Positions 8,305 through 18,058 of a DNA stretch of 33,312 nt are shown one piece after another; positions within the stretch are counted from its first letter, which is position 1; every line of letters starts with the position of its first letter. The notes beneath the pieces were generated by a model, which was given only the letters and a program-made list of their open reading frames with translations, was not told the DNA's origin and did no database searches. The stretch covers positions 1-33,312 of the forward strand of contig JAAYPA010000028.1 of the NCBI GenBank assembly GCA_012520055.1, written 5' to 3'. Position numbers and translations under genes: made by a program. Origin of the DNA: Mollicutes bacterium. GTDB lineage: Bacteria; Bacillota_I; Bacilli_A; RF39; UBA660.

Positions 8305-8356
8305 ATATCTCCACCACTATCATAAGTATATCAAAAAAACATTGTAAAATTAATGT

Positions 8357-8372
8357 TATCTTACATAAGATA
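8357..8372. repeat. Perfect inverted repeat, candidate operator upstream of the dockerin gene
   Basis: TATCTTA-CA-TAAGATA, 7-bp arms with 2-nt centre, about 55-70 bp upstream of the ATG at 8304. Confidence 0.45.
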
Positions 8373-8390
8373 TACAAAAAATTGACAAAA

Positions 8391-8416
8391 AAAATAACTC
8401 TCTTTGAGAGTTATAA
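8391..8416 (-). terminator. Intrinsic terminator of the coiled-coil gene
   Basis: Minus strand ATAACTCTC-AAA-GAGAGTTAT-TTTTTTT. Stem contains the stop codon of the 8411..10009 ORF. Confidence 0.8.
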
Positions 8417-10009
8417 TTTTTCGATAACCGCCGGATTTTTTTCAATACATCTAATTAAATCGGCTTGATCGTATTTCACAAAAATAGCTTTAAACTTATC
8501 TGGATCTTTTGTAAACATATGAGGATAACCTATAAATACCTCTTTTAAATTATTAATACCAACATTTTGCAAATATTCATAGTTTGCTTTAATAATCTCC
8601 GGAAAAATGATAATTTTAATCCATATATCATGTTTGGCATTATTTTCAAGTTTTATTAAATCATCATTAGTGTAACCATAATCATATAAATACTTTGGTT
8701 CCTCTATTTCAATATTCCCGGTTAAATTTTCAGCTTTCATAATTATATCAGTAATTTCAGCATCTTTAATATTTGGTCCGAAACTATTAATAACCTCACT
8801 CAAATTAGCACTAGTAATGTTACCTAAATTATTAAGAACATTTTCAACATTTAATTTGGTTTGTTCGGCAAGTAATAATTTAGTTAAAATTTGATCTAAT
8901 TCTTCCGGTTCTCCTTTTTCAAATAATCTAGTTGCATTATAAATTTTTTCTAAATTTATTTGATTATTTTTTAAGATTTCTAAAATTTTACGAAAATGAC
9001 TTTCATCAAAAATATTTTTTATAATTTCTTGATCATCAGTAGTAAATTTATTAAAATCTAATCCGTATTCATAAAAGAAACTAATTATTTTATCAGATGA
9101 ATCAGTAGAAATATTATTTTCATTACCGAAAATATCCGGTATATCAAGATTATCTTCTATTGGTTTATCAAAAATATTTGTTGTTTCAAGTGGCGTATTA
9201 AGATCATTTTCGGTTATATTTAAATTTGTATCTTCAGTATTTTCCTCAGGTTCTGTATTCTCTTCACCGAAAATACTTTTATATTCTTCATCAATGCTTT
9301 TATTTAATTCTTCTAAATCATTGTTTTTATTTTTTAGTTTTTCAAAAAGATCATCTAAATTAGCTTCCTCTTCGGGAGTTAAATCAATCTCTGATGGTTT
9401 ATCTTCATTATTATCCATTGATTCTATTTCATCGAAAACCTCGGTCATAGGTTCTCCGGTATATTCAAAATTTAAGTTTGGATAAGAGACACCGTAATTA
9501 TTTAAAGAATTAGGATTATTTTTAGCATATTCAATTATTTTATTTAAAGATTCATTATAATATTCATAAGCTTTAGTTACAATATCTAATCTTTCTTCTT
9601 TTAATTTACGATCTTTTTTTAAATTAATTAATAAATCTTTAATGCTTCGAGCTCTTTCAGTCAGTTCAGCTATTTTTTGACGATGTTTGGTAATTTGATT
9701 TTGTTTTTCCATAATTTTAGCATTAATTTCTCGATTACCTGCTTCCAATATGACATTAAAATCTTTTTTACCAAATCGTTCATTTAAATCATTTAAATCT
9801 ATTTCTAAAGATTCTATTTCTTTTTCTAAAGCCTTTATTTTGCCTTTAGCATTATCAACTTCCACTTTATAATCTTTGGCTTCATCTACTTTTTCATTAA
9901 TTTTAGCTGTAACAACATCCAAATCTTTTTGGCTGACTAATCGACGGTTTTCCAAATCGTTTAATATTCTTGTTAGGCTTTCGTTAATTTCCTTAATAAT
10001 AGTATCCAT
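8411..10009 (-). CDS. Uncharacterised protein: N-terminal coiled coil, acidic linker, C-terminal helical repeats
   Basis: 532 aa; about 170 aa SMC-like coiled coil, Glu/Asp/Asn-rich linker, then helical region ending LQNVGINNLKEVFIGYPHMFTKDPDKFKAIFVKYDQADLIRCIEKNPAVIEKL. Confidence 0.7.
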   Translation of the reverse strand: MDTIIKEINESLTRILNDLENRRLVSQKDLDVVTAKINEKVDEAKDYKVEVDNAKGKIKALEKEIESLEIDLNDLNERFGKKDFNVILEAGNREINAKIMEKQNQITKHRQKIAELTERARSIKDLLINLKKDRKLKEERLDIVTKAYEYYNESLNKIIEYAKNNPNSLNNYGVSYPNLNFEYTGEPMTEVFDEIESMDNNEDKPSEIDLTPEEEANLDDLFEKLKNKNNDLEELNKSIDEEYKSIFGEENTEPEENTEDTNLNITENDLNTPLETTNIFDKPIEDNLDIPDIFGNENNISTDSSDKIISFFYEYGLDFNKFTTDDQEIIKNIFDESHFRKILEILKNNQINLEKIYNATRLFEKGEPEELDQILTKLLLAEQTKLNVENVLNNLGNITSANLSEVINSFGPNIKDAEITDIIMKAENLTGNIEIEEPKYLYDYGYTNDDLIKLENNAKHDIWIKIIIFPEIIKANYEYLQNVGINNLKEVFIGYPHMFTKDPDKFKAIFVKYDQADLIRCIEKNPAVIEKL

Positions 10010-10084
10010 AACTAGCCCTCCTTATTCTATACAAAATTATAGCAAAATTACCAAAGAAAGTAAATCCAATTAGCAAAATTTCTA

Positions 10085-10942
10085 TTAATTAATATAGTAA
10101 TTTTGTTTCTGAAGATAATCATCTAATGTTTGTAAAAATAAGTTATCAGGAATCCCCTTAGATGTATCTATATTATTTTTTTGAGCTACTTTCTTACTAT
10201 AATTTATAAAATATTCAAAATGATCTCGACCATCCTTTAATGTAGTTAATATTAATCTACACCAAGGAGTATTTTTTTGATAATAATCACTTTTAGTATA
10301 ATAATCATACAGTTCCTGATAATTATAATAAACTTTAATTATTTCATAAGATATTTTTCCTTTTTCAATAGTTAAAATACCATACTTAAATGGATAATCT
10401 TCACAAGGTAAACCAATTGAACCTGGACAAATAAAATAACATTTCTTATAAAAAGCAACAAAACTACGATGCGAATGTCCGAATAAATAAATATCACAAT
10501 TAAAATCTCTGATTAATTTATCAAATACATCATAACTTTCTTTTAAGATTTTTTCTGTCATATTATAGGGGGAAGCATGAAACATCATAATCTTTTTATT
10601 TGCTACTTTAATAGTTTGAAAAAAAGGAAGTGTTTTTAAATAAGCAATATTTTCCGTATTTAAAACCTGATAACCATAAACCATATTTTGCCATTGTATG
10701 TAATCATTCCAATGCTGATTTTGTCCATTATGATAGCTTAGGATGGCATCATCACGATTTCCTCTGATAACATATCCATCAGAATTTTTAACAATCTCTA
10801 AGACTTTATTACTATCTATTCCATCTGTAACATAATCTCCCAGAAAAATATATTTATCTATTGCCATCTTTTTCGTATCTTCATAAGCCTTCTTAAATAC
10901 TAAATTATTGCTATGTATATCGGCAAAAACTGCTAATTTCAT
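10085..10942 (-). CDS. Metallophosphoesterase (calcineurin-like, YfcE/MPE type)
   Basis: AVFADIHSN, FLGDYVTDG, IRGNRDD, MFHASP and LFGHSHRSF motifs. Confidence 0.88.
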   Translation of the reverse strand: MKLAVFADIHSNNLVFKKAYEDTKKMAIDKYIFLGDYVTDGIDSNKVLEIVKNSDGYVIRGNRDDAILSYHNGQNQHWNDYIQWQNMVYGYQVLNTENIAYLKTLPFFQTIKVANKKIMMFHASPYNMTEKILKESYDVFDKLIRDFNCDIYLFGHSHRSFVAFYKKCYFICPGSIGLPCEDYPFKYGILTIEKGKISYEIIKVYYNYQELYDYYTKSDYYQKNTPWCRLILTTLKDGRDHFEYFINYSKKVAQKNNIDTSKGIPDNLFLQTLDDYLQKQNYYIN

Positions 10943-10950
10943 AATATCTC

Positions 10951-13596
10951 CTACTCTTGATTTCTTTTTAGCATGCGATATTTAAAAATTTCCATTACTA
11001 ACAAAATAGGTGTAGCCAAAAAGAATAAAATAATGACATATCTAAATGGAATATCATGGATTTTTAAAATAGTATTAAAGAAAGGAATTTTAATTACAAT
11101 GTACTGTAGTAAAATAGCTCCTAATACCGAATAAAAAACAAATGGATTATTTTTGATTGGTATTTCAAATGCCGATTTTTTTTCACTACGACAATTGAAG
11201 GTATGAATGTTTTGCATAAAGACCATTAAAATGACAATATAACTTCTAGCTAAAGATACATCCAATATTAAATAATTTACTAAAAAGTACCATACTATAA
11301 AAACTATACCACCAATAAATAATCCTGATAAAAACATTTCTTTTAATAATAACTTATCAAATATTTTTTCATTGGGATTTCTTGGTTTTTGATGCATAAC
11401 ATCTCCTTCACCTTTTTCAAAAGCTAAGGCAATATCTTGAATACCGTTCGTAATAATATTTAGCCATAAAATCTGAATAGCAATAAGTGGCATAGGCATA
11501 TTAAGAATAATGGAAAAGGAAAAAAATAATACTTCAGCTACGGCTGTTGATAAAAGCATATAGGTTACCTTACGAATATTATTATAGGCATTTCTTCCTG
11601 CTTCAATGCCATTTACAATAGATTTAAAATTATCATCAGTAATAATCATAGAACTGGTTTCTTTAGCAACATCAGTACCACTTCCCATAGCAACTCCGAT
11701 ATTTGCTGCCTTAAGAGCTAAAGCATCGTTTACTCCATCTCCGGTAACAGCAATATATTCACCCTGACGTTTATATGACTCTACAATCCTTAATTTTTGG
11801 ATAGGTGTAACTCTTGTAAATACTTTTTTAGTCTTTACAAATTCATCAAATTCTTTTTCACCTTTGTCATAATAAATATTAACATCAATATTGGTTGCCA
11901 CTTCCGACATTTTATTTGCTATATTTAAATTCTTAGCTATGGAAAACGCGGTCAAAGGATGATCACCAGTAATCATGACTACTTTTACTCCGGCGGTCTT
12001 ACATTTTTCTATAGCTTCATATACATCTTCTCTAATCGGATCAATAAATCCTACTAAGCCCCAAAAAGTAAAATTTTTATCTAATTTTATATCATCACTT
12101 TCGGTCTCTTTACAACATAGAGCAATTACTCTATATCCTTCACTAGCTAAATCTTTATTTTGTTTAGTTAATAGGTTAATATCAATATCAATTTTTTGAT
12201 CTCCTATTCTCATATATTTACAATAATCTAAAATAACTTCAAAAGAGCCTTTAATAGTAATAAACTTTTCCATAGTATTTTCATATAAACCAGCCGAATA
12301 TTTTAATTCTGCTTCATAAGGAATTTCAGCTATTTTCTTAAAGCTACCAGCATCACCTATAATATTAGCTTTATATCCTAAACTTAAAAAAGCAACATCT
12401 ATTGAATCACCACTATAAATCCATTCTTTATTAATAAAATTTAAGCTAGCTTCATTATTTAATACACCCATAAGAATCAAATCATTAACTTCTTTAATAT
12501 TCGTGCCATAAATATTACCTTCACCGTTATAGCCAATACCTTCAATATTATAATTACTACCATTTGGTAAAACTATGACTTTGGCAGTTTGTTGATTTAA
12601 TGTTAAGGTGCCGGTTTTATCACTGGCAATAATCGTACAACTACCTAAACTTTCAACACAATTTAATTTTTTTACCAAAACATTTTTACGAGCTAAAAGT
12701 CTTGAAGCATTAGATAAGGCTACAATCATGGCAATTGGTAAACCTTCAGGGATAGCCGATACACATAGTGCAATAACTGCAAAAAATATTTCCTCTATTA
12801 CATATCCTTTTAAATATAAAAGGATAGTTATTAAAATAGCTATAATAAAAACGACTGTACTAATTTGTTTAGTAAATTTTTCCATTCTGATTACTAGTGG
12901 TGGCTTAGTAAAATCTATGTCTGTAGCTATAGTAGCAATTTTACCTATGGTCGTATTGATACCAGTCGAAATAACTACACCTATTCCTCTTCCCTTAATT
13001 ATAGTAGTTCCAGCATAGACAATGTTTTTCATAAAATCATTTTCATTTAAATCTTTATCTACTTCAATTGTTTTCATAACAGGAAGAGACTCACCTGTTA
13101 AAAGTGATTCATCAACTTGTAAATTATTTTCTTCAATTAATCTGATATCTGCCCCTATTTTATCTCCTTGTGACAAATAAACTATATCTCCGGGTACTAA
13201 AAGTGATGAGTCAATCTCTTGTTTTTTGCCATTCCTTAATACCGTAACACTGATTTCAATTAACTTTTCCAAGCTTCTGGCATCAATTTCTGCTTTCCAT
13301 TCCTGCATCGTGCTTAATCCTAAATCAAGTACTATAATAAAAATTATAAATATAGCATCTACATTATCCCCAACTAAGAAAGATAAAACAGCTGATACCA
13401 TTAATAAATACATAATCGGACTATTTAACTGTCTAAATATAACGTGCAAAATTGTTTCTTTTTTTACTTTGGGTAAAATATTTTTTCCATGCTTATTTAA
13501 TCTTTTAAAAGCTTCATCATCAGTTAAACCATTTTTAGTTGTTTCATAATATTTAAAAACATCTTCTATTTTTAGACAACAAAACTTTTTATCCAT
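10951..13596 (-). CDS. P-type cation-translocating ATPase (Ca2+-ATPase-like)
   Basis: LLTGESLPV, IPEGLPIA, DKTGTLT, MITGDHPLTA and VTGDGVNDALALKAANIGVAMG motifs. Start corrected to ATG 13596 (MDKKFCCLKIED...) with a GGAGGTATAAC RBS; the track start at 13680 reads through the promoter. Confidence 0.92.
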   Translation of the reverse strand: MDKKFCCLKIEDVFKYYETTKNGLTDDEAFKRLNKHGKNILPKVKKETILHVIFRQLNSPIMYLLMVSAVLSFLVGDNVDAIFIIFIIVLDLGLSTMQEWKAEIDARSLEKLIEISVTVLRNGKKQEIDSSLLVPGDIVYLSQGDKIGADIRLIEENNLQVDESLLTGESLPVMKTIEVDKDLNENDFMKNIVYAGTTIIKGRGIGVVISTGINTTIGKIATIATDIDFTKPPLVIRMEKFTKQISTVVFIIAILITILLYLKGYVIEEIFFAVIALCVSAIPEGLPIAMIVALSNASRLLARKNVLVKKLNCVESLGSCTIIASDKTGTLTLNQQTAKVIVLPNGSNYNIEGIGYNGEGNIYGTNIKEVNDLILMGVLNNEASLNFINKEWIYSGDSIDVAFLSLGYKANIIGDAGSFKKIAEIPYEAELKYSAGLYENTMEKFITIKGSFEVILDYCKYMRIGDQKIDIDINLLTKQNKDLASEGYRVIALCCKETESDDIKLDKNFTFWGLVGFIDPIREDVYEAIEKCKTAGVKVVMITGDHPLTAFSIAKNLNIANKMSEVATNIDVNIYYDKGEKEFDEFVKTKKVFTRVTPIQKLRIVESYKRQGEYIAVTGDGVNDALALKAANIGVAMGSGTDVAKETSSMIITDDNFKSIVNGIEAGRNAYNNIRKVTYMLLSTAVAEVLFFSFSIILNMPMPLIAIQILWLNIITNGIQDIALAFEKGEGDVMHQKPRNPNEKIFDKLLLKEMFLSGLFIGGIVFIVWYFLVNYLILDVSLARSYIVILMVFMQNIHTFNCRSEKKSAFEIPIKNNPFVFYSVLGAILLQYIVIKIPFFNTILKIHDIPFRYVIILFFLATPILLVMEIFKYRMLKRNQE

Positions 13597-13709
13597 GTTA
13601 TACCTCCGTACATTAATGATTATAACATTAGGACAATTAAAGTTAAAGACAAACAATTCACGCCTCATTATTATATACATATAATAAAAATGAGTTAAGG
13701 AGGAAGAGG

Positions 13710-14687
13710 ATGAAAAAAATTATTTTATACATAATACTGGGAGTATTAATAGTCTTAGCAGGCATATTTACTTATAAAGAAATAAACAAAGAAGAGGATG
13801 AAAATATTCGTACTGTTAAAGTAGCTGAAGTTACTCATAGTCCATTTTATGCACCATTTTATGTCGCTATTGAGAAAGGAATTTTTGAAAATAAAGGTAT
13901 TAACATTGATTTAGTATTAACCAGTGGCGCCAATAATGTCGTAGCTGCCGTTCTATCCGGAGATGCCGAAATTGGTTTCTGCGGACCGGAAGCAACAGTT
14001 TATGTATATAAAGAAAATGTCAAAAATTATGTTCAAACATTTGCCGGACTAACTAAAAGAGATGGTCAATTTATCGTATCACGAACCAAAATTGAAAACT
14101 TTAAAATAAGTGATTTAATCGGTAAAGAAGTTTTAGCCGGTCGTGTCGGCGGAATGCCAATTCTAAACTTTACCAACGCTCTTAAAAAAACCAATACTAT
14201 AGGTGTAAAAGTAAATGACTCAGTAGATTTTGCTAATTTAACCAGCGCTTTCTTAGCAGGTCAAGGAGATTTTGTCAATCTATTTGAACCTAACGCCACA
14301 AAATTAGAAAAAGAAGGACTTGGTTATGTTGTAGCAAGTGTTGGTGCTTATTCCGGAGAAGTTCCCTATACCGCATTTAATGCTAAATCCAACTTTATAA
14401 AAAATAATCAAGACCTCATCACAAAATTCAGAGAAGCTCTAAATGAAGCTTTACAATATGTTAAAGATAATTCAAGTGAAGATATTGCTAAGATTATCTT
14501 AAGACAATTTCCCGATACTTCATTAAATGATTTAGTAAAAATAGTAAACCGTTATAAAGAAGCAGATTCTTGGTTAAATGATACTTTTATTTCTCAAAAG
14601 ATGTTTGAAAATCTACAAGATATTATGATTGATGGCGGTTTCATAGATAAATATGTACCGTATCAAGATCTCATAGTTAATGAATAA
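13710..14687 (+). CDS. ABC transporter substrate-binding protein, NitT/TauT / NMT1-THI5-like, N-terminally membrane-anchored
   Basis: VKVAEVTHSPFYAPFYVAIEKGIFENKGINIDLVLTSGANNVVAAVLSGDAEIGFCGPEAT. N-terminal TM with no lipobox Cys. Followed directly by an ABC ATPase and permease. Confidence 0.85.
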   Translation: MKKIILYIILGVLIVLAGIFTYKEINKEEDENIRTVKVAEVTHSPFYAPFYVAIEKGIFENKGINIDLVLTSGANNVVAAVLSGDAEIGFCGPEATVYVYKENVKNYVQTFAGLTKRDGQFIVSRTKIENFKISDLIGKEVLAGRVGGMPILNFTNALKKTNTIGVKVNDSVDFANLTSAFLAGQGDFVNLFEPNATKLEKEGLGYVVASVGAYSGEVPYTAFNAKSNFIKNNQDLITKFREALNEALQYVKDNSSEDIAKIILRQFPDTSLNDLVKIVNRYKEADSWLNDTFISQKMFENLQDIMIDGGFIDKYVPYQDLIVNE

Positions 14688-15426
14688 AATATTAACTATT
14701 AAAGATTTAAATAAGAGATTTCATACACCTGAGGGAGAAATAGAAGCTATCAAAAATATTTCTTTCGATGTTTATGAAAATGAAATAATAGGTATAGTTG
14801 GTTCATCAGGATGTGGTAAAAGTACTTTATTAAACATTCTAGCTGAACTTGAAGAAAAAACTGAGGGAGAAATAATTAAAAACGGGCACACCTTTAGCTA
14901 CATGCTCCAAAGTGATGCCCTTCTTCCTTGGCTTAATGTTTTAGATAATGCCTGTTTAGGTTTAGAAATTAAAAACATTAAGACAAAAGAAAATATTGAA
15001 TATGTTAAAAATCTATTAATAAATTTTGGCTTAGTCCAATTTTTAGACGCATATCCTAATAGTTTATCCGGTGGCATGAAACAAAGAGTTGCTTTAGTAA
15101 GAACTCTCGCTACCAAACCTGACATCATTCTCTTAGATGAACCTTTATCAGCCCTAGATTATGTTACAAGACTTACCATAAGTGATGATATTTATAAATT
15201 ATTAAAAAATACTAATGTTACAACTATTTTAATCTCTCATGATATAGCCGAATGCGTATCCATGTGTGATCGCATTATTGTCTTATCTAAAAGACCTTCA
15301 CTTGTTAAAAAAATTATTAAAATTAATTTAAAAGAAAAAAAGCTCCCTTCTGAAAATCGAAAGGATGAATTATTTAATCATTATTATGATTTAGTTTGGG
15401 GTGATTTAGATAAAAACTTCACCTGA
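14680..15426 (+). CDS. ABC transporter ATP-binding protein (NitT/TauT family)
   Basis: Walker A GSSGCGKST, signature LSGGMKQRVALVRTLA, Walker B IILLDEPLSALD. Overlaps the upstream gene by 8 nt. Confidence 0.93.
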   Translation: MNKILTIKDLNKRFHTPEGEIEAIKNISFDVYENEIIGIVGSSGCGKSTLLNILAELEEKTEGEIIKNGHTFSYMLQSDALLPWLNVLDNACLGLEIKNIKTKENIEYVKNLLINFGLVQFLDAYPNSLSGGMKQRVALVRTLATKPDIILLDEPLSALDYVTRLTISDDIYKLLKNTNVTTILISHDIAECVSMCDRIIVLSKRPSLVKKIIKINLKEKKLPSENRKDELFNHYYDLVWGDLDKNFT

Positions 15427-16192
15427 ACAATTAAAATATTTAAAAAAAATTAAATCCAAAAAAATATTTATTTTAATAACTCAATTACTGATTTTTATAT
15501 TATTTTTTCTGTCATGGGAATTACTAAGTAAATATGATATTATTAACTCTTTTATATTTTCCAGTCCGTCCAAAATAATTAAATGTTTATACGAATTATA
15601 TATTAATAACAATTTATGGATTCATATTTGGGTTACTTTAAAAGAAATATTTTTATCATTTAGTCTTGGTACTATTATTGGTTTTATTATTGCGGTTTTA
15701 TTCTATTCGTTTCCAATTTTAAAAAAAATATTTGAACCATTTTTAACAATCTTCAATAGTTTACCTAAAGTTTCTTTAGGTCCTCTACTTATTATATGGC
15801 TGGGTGCTAATACTAAATCAATTATTGTAATGAGTTTACTTATTAATACCATTGTTACACTTATTTCTATTTATAATGGTTTAATAAATACAGATCAATA
15901 TAAAATAAAATTATTTCGTTCATTTAAAGCAACCAATTATCAAATTTTAACTAAACTAGTTATTCCTCATAATAAAGAAAATATTATTTCCAGTTTAAAA
16001 TTAAATATTTCTATGTCTTTAATAGGGGTTATTATGGGAGAGTTCTTAGTTAGTAAAGCCGGCATTGGTTATTTAATTCTTTATGGAACACAAGTATTTA
16101 ATTTAAATCTAGTAATGACGGGAATTATTTTAATACTTATAATATCTTTTGTTATTTATGAAATAATAAATTTATTAGAAAGAAAAAAATAA
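15410..16192 (+). CDS. ABC transporter permease (NitT/TauT family), apparent ATA start
   Basis: The frame is open from just after TAG at 15407-15409: (I/M)KTSPEQLKYLKKIKSKKIFILITQLLIFILFFLSWELLSKYDIINSFIFSSPSKIIKCLYELYINNNLWIHIWVTLKEIFLSFSLG... and continues into the track ORF 15830..16192, with permease EAA-like NYQILTKLVIPHNKENIISSLKLNISMSLIGVIMGE. The track ORF is only the C-terminal half. Confidence 0.8.
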   Translation: MKTSPEQLKYLKKIKSKKIFILITQLLIFILFFLSWELLSKYDIINSFIFSSPSKIIKCLYELYINNNLWIHIWVTLKEIFLSFSLGTIIGFIIAVLFYSFPILKKIFEPFLTIFNSLPKVSLGPLLIIWLGANTKSIIVMSLLINTIVTLISIYNGLINTDQYKIKLFRSFKATNYQILTKLVIPHNKENIISSLKLNISMSLIGVIMGEFLVSKAGIGYLILYGTQVFNLNLVMTGIILILIISFVIYEIINLLERKK

Positions 16193-16221
16193 GCACCTAA
16201 AAGGTACTTATTTTTTGAAAT

Positions 16222-17098
16222 TTAACTTAATTTATATATTTCTGATAATAATTCCAAAATTTTTTCTTGATAGTTTTTATCTTCCCTGTTCATTAAATAG
16301 AAATGACAATAACCATTAATTAAACACCATTTTAATTTTTCTTAATCATAATTGCCAAATATTTTATAACCTTGTAAAAAGTTTTTAATACCTATAGTAT
16401 TATCCATAAACTTTTGGGATGGTCTTAAGATACAAGCCCAGGCTATATCTTGTTCTTTAAATCCTTTACCACTGTATTCCCAATCTAATACTCCATTTAT
16501 TTTTTCATTTTACCATAATATATTAGCATAATGAAAATCACCATGAATAAACGTATCAAATTTAATTAAAGGTTTGTTTTCTTTTAAATAATTAATATAT
16601 ATAATAATATTTGAATCATTTTGATATTTCTCTTCTTTAGGTAGATCATTAATAGAACGTTGTTTGGCAGCTGCAAACATATCACTAGAAATTTGATGAA
16701 TTATAGCTAGTTCACTGCCATAATTAATTAAGTATTGTTGTTTTAAATCTTTACTTATATTTTCAGTAAATATTTCGGAGAGTCTATACCCTTGTATTTT
16801 TTCTAAAACTAAATAATTTTTATCATTTATTGTTCCATATTCAATAACTTGAGGTATCTTTTGATAATAATTATTTTCAAATAAAATATTTAAATGTTTA
16901 GTTTCTACTTCAAAAGCAGCATGAGTACTTCTTTCAATTTTAATGAAAACATTAGTTTTTTGATTATTAATAAGACTCTCACATTCAATTACGTCATTAC
17001 CACAATGTGGAAAACTGATTTGTTTTAAAATTTTTTTTCTTAAAAGTAATATCATCAGGATTAGTTTTAAGATCACGCCATTTTTCATATCTTTTCAT
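16222..17098 (-). pseudogene. Phosphotransferase (APH / choline-kinase-like) pseudogene
   Basis: Start MKRYEKWRDLKTNPDDITFKKK at 17098, frameshift at an A8 run (about 17031-17038), then ...FIHGDFHYANILW*NEKINGVLDWEYSGKGFKEQDIAWACILRPSQKFMDNTIGIKNFLQGYKIFGNYD*EKLKWCLINGYCHFYLMNREDKNYQEKILELLSEIYKLS*. Brenner motif and DWE are retained, but there are two in-frame TAA codons. Confidence 0.85.
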
Positions 17099-17124
17099 TT
17101 AACCACCTATTTATATTTTATCAT

Positions 17125-17154
17125 AAAAAAATCATTAGATAACCTAATGATTTT
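17125..17154 (-). terminator. Intrinsic terminator at the end of the agmatine operon
   Basis: Minus strand AAATCATTAG-loop-CTAATGATTT-TTTT. Confidence 0.8.
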
Positions 17155-18058
17155 ATTTATGAATTATAGTAATATTTTTTCTATGTAAGATATTCTCTAT
17201 ATTTTGTAATCCGGTAATTATAGAGTCTTTTCCCGTATTTTCCGTAAAGTAAATAGCAGCTTCAATTTTGGGACGCATACTACCACTTTTAAATTCTTCA
17301 TTTGCCAAGTATTGTTTAGCTTCTTCTACTGATAATGAATCTATTTTAACTTCATTTTCTGTACCAAAATTTAATAATACTTGATCAACGGTAGTTAAAA
17401 TTACTAACATATCTGCATTGATAGTTACAGCTAAAAGTGCAGATGTTGCATCCTTATCAATAACAGCTTCAACTTTCGTAGTTTCCGGATCAGTAAATGT
17501 CGGAATTCCACCCCCACCACCAGCAATAACTATCGAATTATTTTTAAGTAAAGCTTCTATCGAAGTAATGTTTTTAATAGCTAAAGGTTTTGGTGAAGCT
17601 ACGACTTTACGATAGCCTCTACCGGCATCCTCTTTATATATATCATTACTTTTCTGCATTAAAGCTTCGGCTTCTTCTTTAGTATAAAACTTGCCTATCG
17701 GTTTAGTAGGATTCTGAAATGACGAATCATTTTCATCTACCACAACTTCACTTACAACCGAAACTATATCTCTTTGGATTTTTAATTCTTCTAAGACTTC
17801 TTTGATTTCTCTTTGAATATGAAATCCGATATAACCTTGACTCATAGCGGTACTCATATCAAGTGGCATTTCAATACCTTCATTAGCAAAAGCTTTGGTA
17901 ATCATACCTACTTGTGGTCCATTACCATGAGTAATAATTACTTCATTTCCGGAAAACATATTTACTAAATTTCTGGCTGCGTCTTTAAGTAGCTTTTGTT
18001 GCTCTAAATAAGTATTACCTAAAGCATTACCACCTAAAGCGATTACAATTCGACTCAT
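17153..18058 (-). CDS. arcC: Carbamate kinase
   Basis: [63 protein letters not shown] motifs. ATGA overlap with the upstream gene. Confidence 0.94.
   Translation of the reverse strand: MSRIVIALGGNALGNTYLEQQKLLKDAARNLVNMFSGNEVIITHGNGPQVGMITKAFANEGIEMPLDMSTAMSQGYIGFHIQREIKEVLEELKIQRDIVSVVSEVVVDENDSSFQNPTKPIGKFYTKEEAEALMQKSNDIYKEDAGRGYRKVVASPKPLAIKNITSIEALLKNNSIVIAGGGGGIPTFTDPETTKVEAVIDKDATSALLAVTINADMLVILTTVDQVLLNFGTENEVKIDSLSVEEAKQYLANEEFKSGSMRPKIEAAIYFTENTGKDSIITGLQNIENILHRKNITIIHK

Noticed and set aside
8283-8468. Plus-strand 61-aa ORF between the dockerin and coiled-coil genes
   Set aside because: Spans the dockerin gene start, the palindrome and a clear terminator; its translation shows no protein-like character.
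13597-13680. N-terminal extension of the P-type ATPase (MYIIMRRELFVFNFNCPNVIIINVRRYN)
   Set aside because: Covers a TGTTATAAT extended -10 and the GGAGG RBS of ATG 13596; non-conserved-looking sequence.
16193-16217. Hairpin AAGCACCT-AAA-AGGTACTT after the ABC permease
   Set aside because: Probably an ordinary imperfect terminator (one mismatch) rather than a novel element, so not listed as a feature.
16510-17088. Treating the 192-aa ORF as an intact aminoglycoside resistance phosphotransferase
   Set aside because: It is the middle of a disrupted gene, with a wrong-frame N-terminus and truncation before the DxD-region residues. APH-fold membership alone does not imply resistance.
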